From positions 5,394,001 through 5,458,000 of the forward strand of contig NW_026946359.1 of assembly GCF_035222275.1 (NCBI RefSeq): DNA of 64,000 nucleotides, read 5' to 3'. This DNA comes from Podospora bellae-mahoneyi (lineage: Eukaryota > Ascomycota > Sordariomycetes > Sordariales > Podosporaceae). Below, one piece after another: positions 21,851-32,159 of the stretch; within the stretch, counting starts at the first letter, position 1, and every line of letters begins with the position of its first letter. Both the position numbers and the translations under genes were made by a program. The notes under the pieces were generated by a model. That model saw only the letters and a program-made list of their open reading frames with translations. It had not been told where the DNA came from and searched no databases.

Positions 21851-23216
21851 ATTGGAGTTGCTGAAAGATGCTGGGGAGATTGATGAGAAAAGTGCAAGGA
21901 GGTGGGACAAGAGACAGGGCCATATTCTTAAGAGAAAGCACTGATGCTGCTCCAAGGCCGATGATGGTTTCATCCTTGTTCGCTGCGCACGCCGCTATGT
22001 AGCACCGCGTGGGAGCGGCACAGCAAGGGGCCAGGGGCCCAGAATGTTCCTGGCCTGCAGACACAGCAATAGTATTGGTCTAATAAAGAGCTGTTGGCTC
22101 GTCGTCGGTCTGCGCGCGTAGTAGCGCGAGATTGTTATGCCCAAATAAGACGTTCGCCAAGGCCCTTGAGAGACCGGCGGCCCCCAAGAAACCAAGCGAA
22201 TGGTCGTGTCACGCTGCCCGATTTGCCGGGACATTGGGGTTGGTCTGACAGGCAGCATTGATGAAGTCGAAAAGGAGACACGAGGCTGAAGCAAGTTAAT
22301 GCCTTGTTGGGGTTTGTCGAACGTCGACGGCAGCGACTTGACAACGCACCAGTGAAGCAGCAGGAAGGACTGCTAGTTGCCTGTGTCACTTTCTCAACCC
22401 TGGACAGGGCAGCCTTTGAAGGTGGAAAGATAAATTGCTCCGCATCACCTGTCTCGGACTCGATCTCAGTCGCCAGGATCTTGCAGAGTCGGTGTAATCT
22501 GAGTTGGGCTTGGCAGCATAATTGGAGCAGACACCCGCGTGTCTAATACTCGGGGTCTCGATTGCGAGATGACTGCAGGTACAAAGAGCCGCACAATCCG
22601 AGCAATGTATCAGTAAGGCAGACAAGGTCTGGTGAATCCGAGTTGGAGATTTGCAAGAATGTACCGTTGCACAAAGAGGCAGCCATCCAGCCCTATGAAA
22701 AGGGGCAGAAAAGTGAATTTGCCGCCCAGTTCTTCCTGAGACAGATTGTTCTGACATCAGAAACAAGCAATTTTCGATCGCAACTTGTGTCCATTGTGGG
22801 TGAAATAAAGAAAAGTCGGCCGTATGGTTAGGCCATGGTCCACCTGGCATTGCGGGGAAAACTGCCATTTGGTAAGCGCACCGAACAGTCGGAACACACA
22901 ATCTCAAGTGGCAGGCCACCAATGATCTTTTCGTCTTCAATCTGACACGGAAGACCCATCAGCCGGCCCCCTGGACCCCAAGATATTATCTTGCAGAGTG
23001 CCAAAGGAGTCACACAGATCTTTGTGTCACCTAAGGTACTGTATGCCAAGGTGATAGCTGCGGTTGGGAACTTGTGCAAGATGCCAAGCATCCCAAGTCC
23101 CACCCAAACAAGGAGGCCATCTCAGCTAGGCAACCAAGTCAAACTTGACGACATCTCTTCCCCTCTTTGAACTGTTCCGATAGTTTGTTTCTTTCACGCC
23201 TTTGTATTCAACAATT
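21851..23216. other. Divergent upstream region, no supported gene
   Basis: The gap should hold promoters for the leftward sensor-like gene and the rightward four-helix gene. The longest frame (22940-22386, leftward, 184 codons) lacks a domain and is crossed by equally long frames on the other strand. Confidence 0.4.
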
Positions 23217-24181
23217 ATGGCTGCTAATGACACCACACCACTCCTGCGGGAAAGCAACACCGAAGGCGGCACTCCAGCGCGTGCCACGGACGCAGAAACC
23301 CAGCAGACTCAGAGTGAGGACCAACTCAACCTTCGAGGCCCCACCGAGCTCAAGCTCGCTGCTGCGGCTCACCTGGGCAGTGTAGTCACTTCTTTTGGCG
23401 CTGTTGGGCTGGCTTTGGTTTACGGGCCCCTCGTCCACAATCCGCCCAAGTCGTGGTGGCCTCCTTATGTCGTGCGTGAATTAGCCTCGACCGCAACGAC
23501 GGTTGTACGTATCACTTTGCCTTGTCTCTGTTGTTTCAACCTTCGTGGCCATACTGACCAAGGCTATAGGGAATTCTGACTGTCGTTTGGGGACTGGCCA
23601 GCTTTCTCGTGTTTCATTTCCGCCGTCGACTGATAGGACCTCCATTCCTTGGTGGTCTGCTACATCTCATGGGCGCCTTCCCTATATTTCTCTTCTTCAT
23701 GGCACTCAACGATATAATGGAGAGAGACGGTGGCAGCCATCAATGCCAGCGTTGGGATGGGCAGCAGTGGTATCCTGCCGATCCAGAATGTCTGGCCTGG
23801 GTTGAACGCTTCTTTGTCCTCGTTTACACTGGCTTGTTTTTCTTTCTGGGTGTCTGGTAAGTGCGTTTCTATGATTGTCGTTGATCAGTGCCTGACATTC
23901 ACCACTTTAGCACCTCACACGCCGTCCTTGTTTATCTCAACTTTATGTGGACCAAAAGACAGTTCGTGGCATTCATGCGATCCCTTCCGTGGTCAAGGCC
24001 TGAACTCTCGTCTCACAATGGCGCCTATCGTGCGCGTGTTCCTGTCCCGATTGTCCCAATAGGAGGTATCTCGTTCGAGTTTGGCATCAAGGTCTTGGGG
24101 CGTGACTCGGTCCCGCGATCAGCTGTTGAAGCGGAAGAGAACACCTCGGCGCAGGCTACCACCTCTGGACAGGCTGCTTGA
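23217..24181 (+). CDS. Four-helix membrane protein of unknown function
   Basis: Exons 23217-23504, 23570-23856 and 23911-24181 join in frame (introns 65 and 54 bp, donors GTACGT and GTAAGT) to 281 residues. Hydrophobic segments are AAHLGSVVTSFGAVGLALVY, GILTVVWGLASFLVF, PFLGGLLHLMGAFPIFLFFM and VLVYTGLFFFLGV, the last running into HAVLVYL. The N-terminus is hydrophilic with TTPLLRE, a dileucine-like motif close to the start that could direct sorting to vacuole or endosome. The C-terminus is hydrophilic. I do not recognise the family. The ATG at 23217 was chosen because the upstream five codons lack an ATG. Confidence 0.8.
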
Positions 24182-24368
24182 GGCCGACAAACGACACTTA
24201 CGATCTTTGATATTAGACATCTCGCCGTGATGCCGAGCGGTATATTTAGTATGGAGAACATTGGATGCACTTAAGGTTTTGAAATAGGAGAACGGCTCGC
24301 TTTGCATATGTAGCAGACAACAATTAATCTTTATTTCATGCACACAGGCACCATATCCCTGTTCCCAA

Positions 24369-25409
24369 CTACCAAGCCGTATGACCCCCATCAATAACAA
24401 GATTCCCACCCGTCATAAAACTGCTCCCCTTACCCATCAAAAACAGCACCGCAGCCTTGAACTCGCTCGTCTCCGCCAGCCTTCCCATCATGTTCTCCGC
24501 CTCCCACTTCTCCCTCAGCCCGGGCACCTCCTCAAAGTTCTTGAGCACCATCGGCGTAAGGATATGGCCAGGAGAAATACAATTCACTCTGATCCCCCCA
24601 CTGCCATCCGGCCTCGTAGGGCTCCATTCCATGGCCAGGTTCCTCGCCAACTGAATCACACCGGCTTTGCTGGAATTATACACCGGGCTGAGCAAACCTT
24701 TGTTGGCAATCAGCCCGCTCATACTGGCAATAAGACAAATACTCGCCCCCTTTGTCTTGTGCTTGAACATCTGCCTCGCTGCTGCGGAAGCAGTCATGAA
24801 CACACCAGTGTAATTCACCTCTAGCATCTTGGCGACGTCCTCGGGGGTGTACTCCATCGCCGGAGTGATCTGCTGAATCCCCGCAGCAGCCACCACCCCG
24901 TCCAACCGTTGATTATCATCCGCAATCTTCGCAATGAGGGAGTTGAGGGAGTCATTATCGGCGACATCTTGCTGGCAGTAGTGGAGGGAGCCGCCCCAGG
25001 AGGGGACGACGCGGGAGTTGGCTTGCTCCCATTGCTCTGGGTCAGAGGGGGAGGGGTGTCGGTCCAGGCAGTACACTTTCCCGCCTGCTTCGACAAGGGC
25101 CTCGGCGAGGGTGAGGCCTAGGCCTTGGGCGCCGCCGGTGACGATGTAGACTTTGCCGCCGAGCTCGAAGTCGGAGAAGCGTTGGCGGCCGATGTTTTCG
25201 GAGGGGGAGACGCGTGGGGAGGTTTTGTTTTGGGTGGGGTCCGGGTTTTGGGGTTTTACTTTTGTGAGGAGGGGTGGTGAGGTGTGGAGGAGGCGGGTGG
25301 TGGTTGGTGTGCAGGTGAGGCGGGTTGGTGGTTTGGAGCGGGTGATGTTTTGGGAGAGGCGGGCTTGCCTTGAGGCGAAGCGGCAAGCTCTTGCTGCCGA
25401 GGGGTTCAT
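24369..25409 (-). CDS. Mitochondrial-type short-chain dehydrogenase/reductase (polyol dehydrogenase-like)
   Basis: An intronless frame of 346 residues. It opens with an Arg/Ser-rich, acid-free leader (MNPSAARACRFASRQARL, then LLHTSPPLL), typical of a mitochondrial presequence. The Rossmann motif is VTGGAQGLGLTLAEAL, and the active site has an upstream Ser in LIASMSG and YNSSKAGVIQLARNLA (Tyr-x3-Lys). The end reads GNLVIDGGHTAW. This places it in the classical SDR family near D-arabinitol, mannitol or sorbose dehydrogenases of fungi, which oxidise sugar alcohols or ketoses with NAD(P); the exact substrate is not readable. An earlier in-frame ATG at 25475 would bury the presequence. It converges with the four-helix membrane protein gene. 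Confidence 0.92.
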   Translation of the reverse strand: MNPSAARACRFASRQARLSQNITRSKPPTRLTCTPTTTRLLHTSPPLLTKVKPQNPDPTQNKTSPRVSPSENIGRQRFSDFELGGKVYIVTGGAQGLGLTLAEALVEAGGKVYCLDRHPSPSDPEQWEQANSRVVPSWGGSLHYCQQDVADNDSLNSLIAKIADDNQRLDGVVAAAGIQQITPAMEYTPEDVAKMLEVNYTGVFMTASAAARQMFKHKTKGASICLIASMSGLIANKGLLSPVYNSSKAGVIQLARNLAMEWSPTRPDGSGGIRVNCISPGHILTPMVLKNFEEVPGLREKWEAENMMGRLAETSEFKAAVLFLMGKGSSFMTGGNLVIDGGHTAW

Positions 25410-26313
25410 TTTGAGTATGTTTTGTAGTTTGATTTTGGGTCTGTTCAGTAAGAGTGGTGCATGAGGTTCATTCACCGGCCGGCTTTTATGTGGCCGTGGT
25501 GTTGATCAAACATGTGTTGATGTAAGTCAGCACTCGAACCTGATTCTGGCACAGGAGTTTTTGCTCCGAGTCCAAGACGTATAATATCCCACTATCCGTA
25601 CCGACAGCCACACAAGCGATGATCTTCGACGTCATGACAATGGTGGTATGGCCAATAGGCCGGTGAATATCTCCCAACACCCCCGTTCCGGCACCCGAAT
25701 CTGGCTCCGTGACCGTTGGGACAGCATCGTTCACCGATGTTCGCCATGCCGTTTCATAGCGGCAGGATTCTTTCCCCGATATGTTGCCTGCGCTGAGGTG
25801 CCTAACTCCGCAATGTCAGCCACGGTGAGCTGTCAAACGGCGGGTGTTGACTGCGCCGAGAAACGCCCCACCTCCGGCCCCGGCATGACCGCCGATCGGT
25901 GTGCTCAAACGCGGCATCTTCGGCGCCGATACATGACGTTGATGTGGAGCCGAACTGCGAATAAGCTTTGTTCCCTCTTGTTTCCATCGACTTTTGATCC
26001 TGAAATTCTCAACCTGACACACCTGACTCCCTGAATGTCTTCTCCCTGCGAAGATCTTGCAGGTCGTGCGGGTCAGCAAGTAGGATGAGTCTGGAACGCG
26101 CGTTCAAGTCATTTACGTTTTTCGGTGGAGAATAGACGGCTCGGCATTTTAAGCTTGGTAACTCTCTTCATTCAATCTGGTGTTGAAAAGTCTCTCATTG
26201 AAATATGGATATCCACTTGATGTAGCTCAATTCACCAACGCAGACGCAGGGAAATACGAAAATTCCAACAACTGAGGGCCTTCTAGTCCTCCATTTAGTT
26301 CCACGCTTATGTT
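25410..26313. other. No supported gene; leftward protein-like fragments
   Basis: Leftward frames 26079-25816 and 25734-25486 are moderately protein-like, the second with VMTSKIIACVAVGTDSGILY, but I could not join them or name a family. They may be remnants or 5' sequence of a lost gene. Confidence 0.3.
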
Positions 26314-27928
26314 TTAGAGTCCCGCTCCGTATTGGTGTATTTTGAAGGCTTTATGGTTTAAGTGGATATGTTGTAGGGTTGGACAAGCAAATGCCAACTT
26401 CTCTGCCAACGTCTCAAGATCTTGTTCATACTGGGACACGTTGTCGACCGCTAGCTGTGTGAACTGGGTAAAAGACGAAATAGGCTCTATCAAGTCCTGT
26501 GGTAGGATCCCATCCTCTTCCTCGACCTAGTCTGCATCTTGGTCTGAAATACTCAGAACAAGCACCTCTAACGAACCACCGTTAGACAGTACCAGATCCT
26601 TGAGTATCTCCTTAGCAGACCGATAGTATGTGTACCATTGGCAGTTAAGATCCACCTCCATCATCCTCAGCTTGATGGGTAGCTCCGGATGTTCTTCGCT
26701 AGTGCACAGCAGCATGGCTGGATCAAAGACCCCGTCTGGGGTAGCAACATAGAATGCCAAATTACAGAAGATAGACGGGTGTTTGGCAAACTCGCAGAGA
26801 AGTTCGTGTGCGCCTTTGCAGTAGTAAGACACTTTGAGCTTGCGAAGGCGTGGACATGATGTTGGGTTGAAAGCTGAAAACACAACTTTACAGCTGTTTG
26901 TCGGTGCAGAGCTAGAAGACGTCTTGGTCCTCATGCAGCTTGTAATTGTTGTCAATCATCACTACCTCAAGACAAGCCAAATCGACCAGCCCCGTCAAGT
27001 GCTGGCGATTCAACGGGTAGACGGATCGGCCACTGTCGAGGATTTTGAGATGTAGAGGTTCCCCCTGCTCTCGACATACTCTTCACGAATCTTATCGAGG
27101 AATTCTGCAAGATCAAGGGCTTTAAGGGCCTGATATGACCACACAGCTTCAGTTGAAAGTTAAAGTTCTAATTCTTTCAAGGGCTCTTTTGCATAGTCAG
27201 CTGGAAGAAACACAAAATTTGATGTGCCGATAACATTGCAGTGAACAGCAATTTGCATACCTTGGCCTAAAAGGTTTGGCATACCTTGAGTGCAGCAAAA
27301 GTTGTATTAATTTCCGCCGCCACCTGGACAGATCGCCGGACAAGTTCTTGACAGCAAGGTATCGCAAGTTACAGAAATAAGAAACCTATATTTCGGGCCG
27401 ATATTGCGACACCGAGCTGTCATTGGAGATATCTCGGAGTACATTCGTGGTCTCTTCGGGGTCGTCATATGCAACCTGAAGGGTCGTTAGTCTGGACGTG
27501 ATCTCCGCAGACAATCTAGTGTAGCTTGCTTCAGTCTGTACGCAAAATCCCAGCTGCAATATGAGATTTGTTAGAAACATCGTTTCGATGTTTGATGGGT
27601 GCTAGGACTCTTACTCGAACTCTTTCAGGCACCGCATTGATTTGATGAGCTGTCGTGTTCTCTCGTTGAACTCAGCTGAAGTTGGATTCTCGCCGTTTGT
27701 TGCACCCAAATAAAGCCTCTTGGTGTAAATGAGATTCGGGTTACATGGCGAAATTTTGAATGAGTCACTGCTCCTGTCGAGGTGACGGTAAAGGTGTCGA
27801 CCAAATACCAGGTGAAAGGTTCTGCTCGTACGACAGAGAATACAAAGGGTCTTCCGGTCCCTAATATGCTCTCCGATTGAATCAAGTATCTGCAGAACAG
27901 CAGCGACCCGTCTTGCTGCGGTACCCAT
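26314..27928 (-). pseudogene. Decayed F-box/LRR-type gene
   Basis: Starting at the ATG at 27928, the first piece reads LQILDSIGEHIRDRKTLCIL followed by CRTSRTF and GRHLYRHLD, an F-box with the usual conserved follow-on. Further pieces in order are LKEFDWDFAYRL, LSAEITSRLTTLQVAYDD, NLRYLAVKNLSGDLSRW, LTGLVDLACLEVVMID, RLRKLKVSYYCKGAHELL and a tail FTQFTQLAVDNVSQYEQD ending at 26314, like leucine-rich repeats of fungal F-box proteins. They sit in more than one frame and are interrupted by in-frame stops: TAG at 27388-27386, TAA near 27162 and TAG at 26529-26527. Each stop could derive from CAA or CAG by C-to-T change. The gene is therefore very probably dead. Introns remain possible between pieces, so the number of true frameshifts (about two) is uncertain. 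Confidence 0.75.
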
Positions 27929-28233
27929 CTTGACTGTATTGACAGGGGTAGAATACTGTCGAGAAGGTGATGGCGGGGAGGTGTTTGCTAGCTGTCAGTT
28001 GATTGTTGATTGTGTGCGGCACTAGATCCACATTTGGTGAAACAAACAATGTGAACCCTAAGGTAAAACTACCTTAGGTAGGTGTCTGCCTCTTAAAGGC
28101 TCCTTCTATGGTCTTAATTAGCATTAGTCGAAGTTTAAATTAAATGGCTTCATCTGCAATAAAGTCGACAACCAAATACAGAACAATAAACGAGTGGACA
28201 GCAGACGAAAGGATAGAGTGCTCATTTCCCCCC
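27929..28233. other. Short intergenic gap
   Basis: A 305-bp, AT-leaning gap with no frame of note. It should hold the promoter of the leftward F-box gene and the 3' end of the next leftward gene. Confidence 0.5.
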
Positions 28234-29481
28234 TTACACCATCTCAGGTGAACCAACACGACTCCTGACAATAATATCCCAAGCCTCCTCATCCTCAGCC
28301 TCTTTACAACCCCCAACACCGTCCTCAAAACCATCACCCGCCCCATCCATACCAAAACGACCCATTTCAGTTTTCTCTTCACTCTCAATGTTTCCATGTT
28401 TCTTATCATTCTTCGCTCCTCCAGACCCTTCCTTCTTGCCACCCCTTAACTCAATCAACCCCTCCTCCATCTCCCCCCACCACCTCCCCTCTACGCAGTG
28501 ACATCCCTGACCATGAACAATAGCATGCCACATCTTCATCTTCTCCTCCAAAACCACCAGCCTCCCCTCGGCCTCTCTCTTCTCCTGTGACAACCGCGCA
28601 ATATTCCCAAGAGCATGCGTCATCGCCTCCAGCACCCCATCAACATATGACTGCGTGTAAATCGGCTTGAAATCTTTGTGAGCACTCTCCCCCACTTCAT
28701 CAACACCCACAACCCCCATAGGAGGAAGAGGCAAATCCAAAAACGGCAGCAGCATAGACGACGACCCCTTCCCTTTCTCATTCCCTTTACCGTGAACAGG
28801 AATCGGTCTGGTCAACGGCGAAGACATGGCCACATCATCAGAAGGCGAAGAACCCCGAGCACTTCCCTGATTGTCAGAACCATCAAGCTGCATCCTCTCC
28901 ATCCCCTTGATGACCCTGCCCGGCGTCGGCGTCGGCGGCGACTCCCTCTTCCAAGGCGTGATATCAAAAGTCTTTGGCCCAGCCGCGGTCGGCTCAACAA
29001 CGGCCGTACCAAAAATCCCGGTCTTCTTCGATATCGGGGTCGAGGGCAAAGACTGCGTCTCACGAGAAGGTTCCGGCCGGAGGTGCTTCATATCTCGACG
29101 CGAAAGGAAACTGGCAACCGGCTTGGGAGTCGAAGCCGCAGCAGCAAACTTGCCCTCACCCTCGAGGATCTCATCAAGGTGTGATCTCGTCTCGTCAAAC
29201 GCGTGAAACTGTTCCGTTCGACTGTGAGACCGTGACTGGACAATGCGATCATACAGGCGACCTACTTTGTGGAGGTCGTTCAAAAAGGGGAGAGATTTTC
29301 TCTCGGGGCTGCTGTTGGACCAGGTCTTGAGGACGTCTTCCAGCTTATCATTCCCTTTGGCTTGGTTTCCATCGGCCGAGGTCGAGGCTGAGGGCTGGAT
29401 GGTAGCTGGAGCAGGGATTTGGGTAGGTGGTGACGCTGGGGCGCGCGTTTTGCGAGCGGGAGTGGATTTCTGGGGATTCAT
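28234..29481 (-). CDS. Hypothetical disordered protein with a short coiled coil
   Basis: An intronless frame of 415 residues from the ATG at 29481 (a longer in-frame start exists at 29556). The first two-thirds are Pro/Ser/Thr/Lys-rich and probably disordered, with several SP and TP phosphosites (e.g. ITPWKRESPPTPTPG, LPSTPISKK). A predicted coiled coil LSQEKREAEGRLVVLEEKMK is followed by MWHAIVHGQGCHC. The tail is acidic. This pattern suits a nuclear or cytoskeletal scaffold, but I recognise no family. Long open length in a GC-balanced frame and codon bias toward C-ending codons support it as a real gene. Confidence 0.7.
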   Translation of the reverse strand: MNPQKSTPARKTRAPASPPTQIPAPATIQPSASTSADGNQAKGNDKLEDVLKTWSNSSPERKSLPFLNDLHKVGRLYDRIVQSRSHSRTEQFHAFDETRSHLDEILEGEGKFAAAASTPKPVASFLSRRDMKHLRPEPSRETQSLPSTPISKKTGIFGTAVVEPTAAGPKTFDITPWKRESPPTPTPGRVIKGMERMQLDGSDNQGSARGSSPSDDVAMSSPLTRPIPVHGKGNEKGKGSSSMLLPFLDLPLPPMGVVGVDEVGESAHKDFKPIYTQSYVDGVLEAMTHALGNIARLSQEKREAEGRLVVLEEKMKMWHAIVHGQGCHCVEGRWWGEMEEGLIELRGGKKEGSGGAKNDKKHGNIESEEKTEMGRFGMDGAGDGFEDGVGGCKEAEDEEAWDIIVRSRVGSPEMV

Positions 29482-29787
29482 GTTTGGATTGAGGAGTCTT
29501 GTAAGTGCGTATGAAGATTGCTGCGAATGGAGATGATTTGAGAAGAGGGTAAACATCAGAGATTTGAGGCCCTAAAGTACCAAAATGTTTGACTACTTCT
29601 CTTTCCCTTGATGAGATGTCCTGGATCAAAACCGCCTTTCTTGCCATCAACACAAATCAGCTTTATCCCTATGGACATCATCGCCTCAAAGAGCAAACCA
29701 AAACAAATCTCACATCACTACACACACTCAAAGCACTTCTTTCAATCAACTCTCTTTATTTACCACAAATTCCCCTTCATCAACTAT
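29482..29787. other. Short intergenic gap
   Basis: A 306-bp gap, AC-rich on the plus strand. It should carry the leftward promoter of the disordered-protein gene and the 3' UTR of the lactonase-like gene. Confidence 0.45.
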
Positions 29788-31007
29788 CTACTCATCAAAA
29801 AGAGCATAATTCGGCCCATTATTCGGTCCACTTCCCACAGTAGCATGCGCCAACACCTTGCCCAATTTTCCAGTCCGCACATCTCTCTCATAAACCACAA
29901 CCCTGTTATCATCCTGCAGCGCGCTCACCAGCTTTGTCCCCGCCTTGTTGAGCGAGAAGCCGCGGGGATTGCGCCCACCAGCGGGAGCGGTCTGCACATG
30001 CGTCAAAGCGCCGGTTTGCTGATTGACAGCAAACACCTGCAGCGGGTCCGACTTGATCGTCCCCTCTCCGTCAAAGGCCGGAATGTCCAGGCTGCTCTCC
30101 CCGCGGGAGGAGACAATGACAAATCTCTGATCAGGGCTCACCTCAATCTCCGCCGCCTTGGTGCCAGCAGGAACCGTCGTGCCTGGGCCGCCAGAAGGAA
30201 CGTCAAAGAGGCGGGTGAATTCAGGGGCGGTGTCGCGCTTGTAGGTAACCGAATACCCGCTGATGGTGTTGGAGAGCTCGTTAAACGAGTAGAGGAAGGT
30301 CTTGCGGCCGGCCTTGGCAAAGGCGACGTGCCTGGGACCGGAGCCGGCAATGGTTGGGATGGAGGTCACGGCAGTGGCGGCGGCAGCGCCATCGTCGACT
30401 TGGAAGACGCGGATGAGATCGGCGCCGAGGTCGGGGACCAAAATAAATTTCTTGGATGGGTCCAGGATGGCATCGTGGAGATGGGGGGCATCCTGACGCT
30501 CGGGTACGGTGCCAGGGGCAGTCAGCTGGTAGGTTTGCTGGCCGAGGAGGGAGAGGTTGGTTGGGTCAGCAACGGAGAAGGTGGTGAAGGCGGAGGTATC
30601 ACTGTGTGTCTGTATTAGCACCGCGAGGACATACCCCGCCATGAAAGGTAGACGTACTAGTGAGCCACTGCAAGCTTGCTATTATTGGCAAAGAGAGTAG
30701 AGGCAACAGGACTCTTGAGGACAGAGAGAACGTCCAGGGTCTCGAGAGTCCCGCTGGCGCTGGTCCTGTAGGAGGTTATGGAAGAAGATCCACCCCAACC
30801 CTCGTTCAGGCAGTACAACACCGACTTTGACTTGTCAAGAGTCAACCAGGTAGGCTCAGACCCGCAGTCCAGATTCTGAGAAACCCGAGTCAGGGACGAC
30901 CCATCTAGCTTCAGCGAGGTAACAGTATGGTCATTGTACGACGTAGCGTAGATGATTTCGGCCGACGCCGGAAGGGCAAGCAGGAAAGCGATGAGCTTCT
31001 TGGACAT
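29788..31007 (-). CDS. Secreted lactonase-like seven-bladed beta-propeller
   Basis: Exons 31007-30658 and 30601-29788 join across a 56-bp intron (GTACGT donor, GCTAAT branch) to 387 residues. A short signal peptide MSKKLIAFLLALPASA precedes EIIYATSYNDHTV. Propeller-blade motifs recur: WLTLDKSKSVLYCLNEGWGG, PHLHDAILDPSKKFILVPDL, GSGPRHVAFAKAGRKTFLYS, EIEVSPDQRFVIVSSRGESS and NPRGFSLNKAGTKLVSALQD. These define the lactonase/6-phosphogluconolactonase-like family (PF10282), which also includes carboxy-cis,cis-muconate cyclases. Secretion argues against a pentose-phosphate role; lactone hydrolysis outside the cell is more likely. The length is normal and no residue appears missing. Confidence 0.92.
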
Positions 31008-32159
31008 CTTTTCGGTCGTGACGGTGCGCTGGACTGTCTACCGGAGAGAAATCTGGGGCAGACCTCCACGGTGAGATCCATCAGCGGGCTGGTACCCTTT
31101 AATATCAGATTCAGGGGCGCATTTTCGCAATTTCCGCCAAGTATCCCGGTGCTCGGGACGATATAGACTTTTGATCGTTGCAAATGCACGGAAGCATGGC
31201 TACATAGTGGCCCAGCCTAATAAGGCCGGATCATCCCTTCGAATCCCATCTCACGGCGGTATTAGGCAACGGCAAATCGGGTCTGAGTGTGTTGCGTGCC
31301 TGACATGATAATCAAGTTTATAGTGATAATATTTGCCGGGATGGAATAAGCCGACTAAGATGGAAAGAGCATCAGCTTCCTTATTGAAGCGCGGGGGGTG
31401 GCATGCCGCCGCGGATATACTGACCCCTTGCAGGACTCCGGGTGGGCCATCCCATGTTCCCCACAGCCTCGGTCACTGCCGTCACCTGTAAGCGCTGTCA
31501 GCCAACTCCTTCGGCTTTGTCAGAATGGACATGGAAGTGGAGAGCTTCCAATGCGCACCACTAGAAACCTGACAGGAGGCTACCACAATTGCAACGTCTG
31601 TGGAGCGGGCTTCGAATCCGGGCCGATGTTGAGAAGCACGCGAGCTGCTCCGAGTGAGCGTCAAAGGACAGTGCGACGGAAGAATTAACGATTGGTCAAT
31701 TGGATCGTGATTGTATAAAACCCGGGAGAGTATCCGGGGTAGGTCGCAACGGATCGTCGTCAGCATGGCTGGTGATTGGGTCCGTTCGAGGTTCCTCCAC
31801 CAAAAGGATCTGACATGCAACCAATTTATCGGCGGGGAGCGGGATATCCGGGAACGGTCGAGTATCGGTCGCATTGTGGGTTCGAGCCTTTTGGAGAAGA
31901 ATGCGGTGTATATGGTATGGAGATTTCGAGTTTGGATATAGGGCGAAGGGTGAAAGAGTTGAGGAAACCGGGAAGTTTTGCAATGGTAAAAAAACTGTGA
32001 GGTCTGTCTCCATTGGAAATCCCAACCAATAACTTACCGGGGCGTTACACATGGGTAGGTGCGATGGGTAGAAGCTGCTATCACGGAAAGCACAGAACCG
32101 AGAGTGAATGTTGTGTGATTGTGGCACGTCGTTAATCCTTCTCAAGATATTACAACTCC
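31008..32159. other. No supported gene
   Basis: The gap holds the promoter of the lactonase-like gene and the 3' flank of the glucanase. A leftward 149-codon frame (32145-31696) has no signal, domain or splice partner and faces similar frames on the other strand. Confidence 0.4.

Noticed and set aside
22386-22940. Leftward 184-codon frame
   Set aside because: No signal peptide, domain or splice partner; lies in a divergent promoter region.
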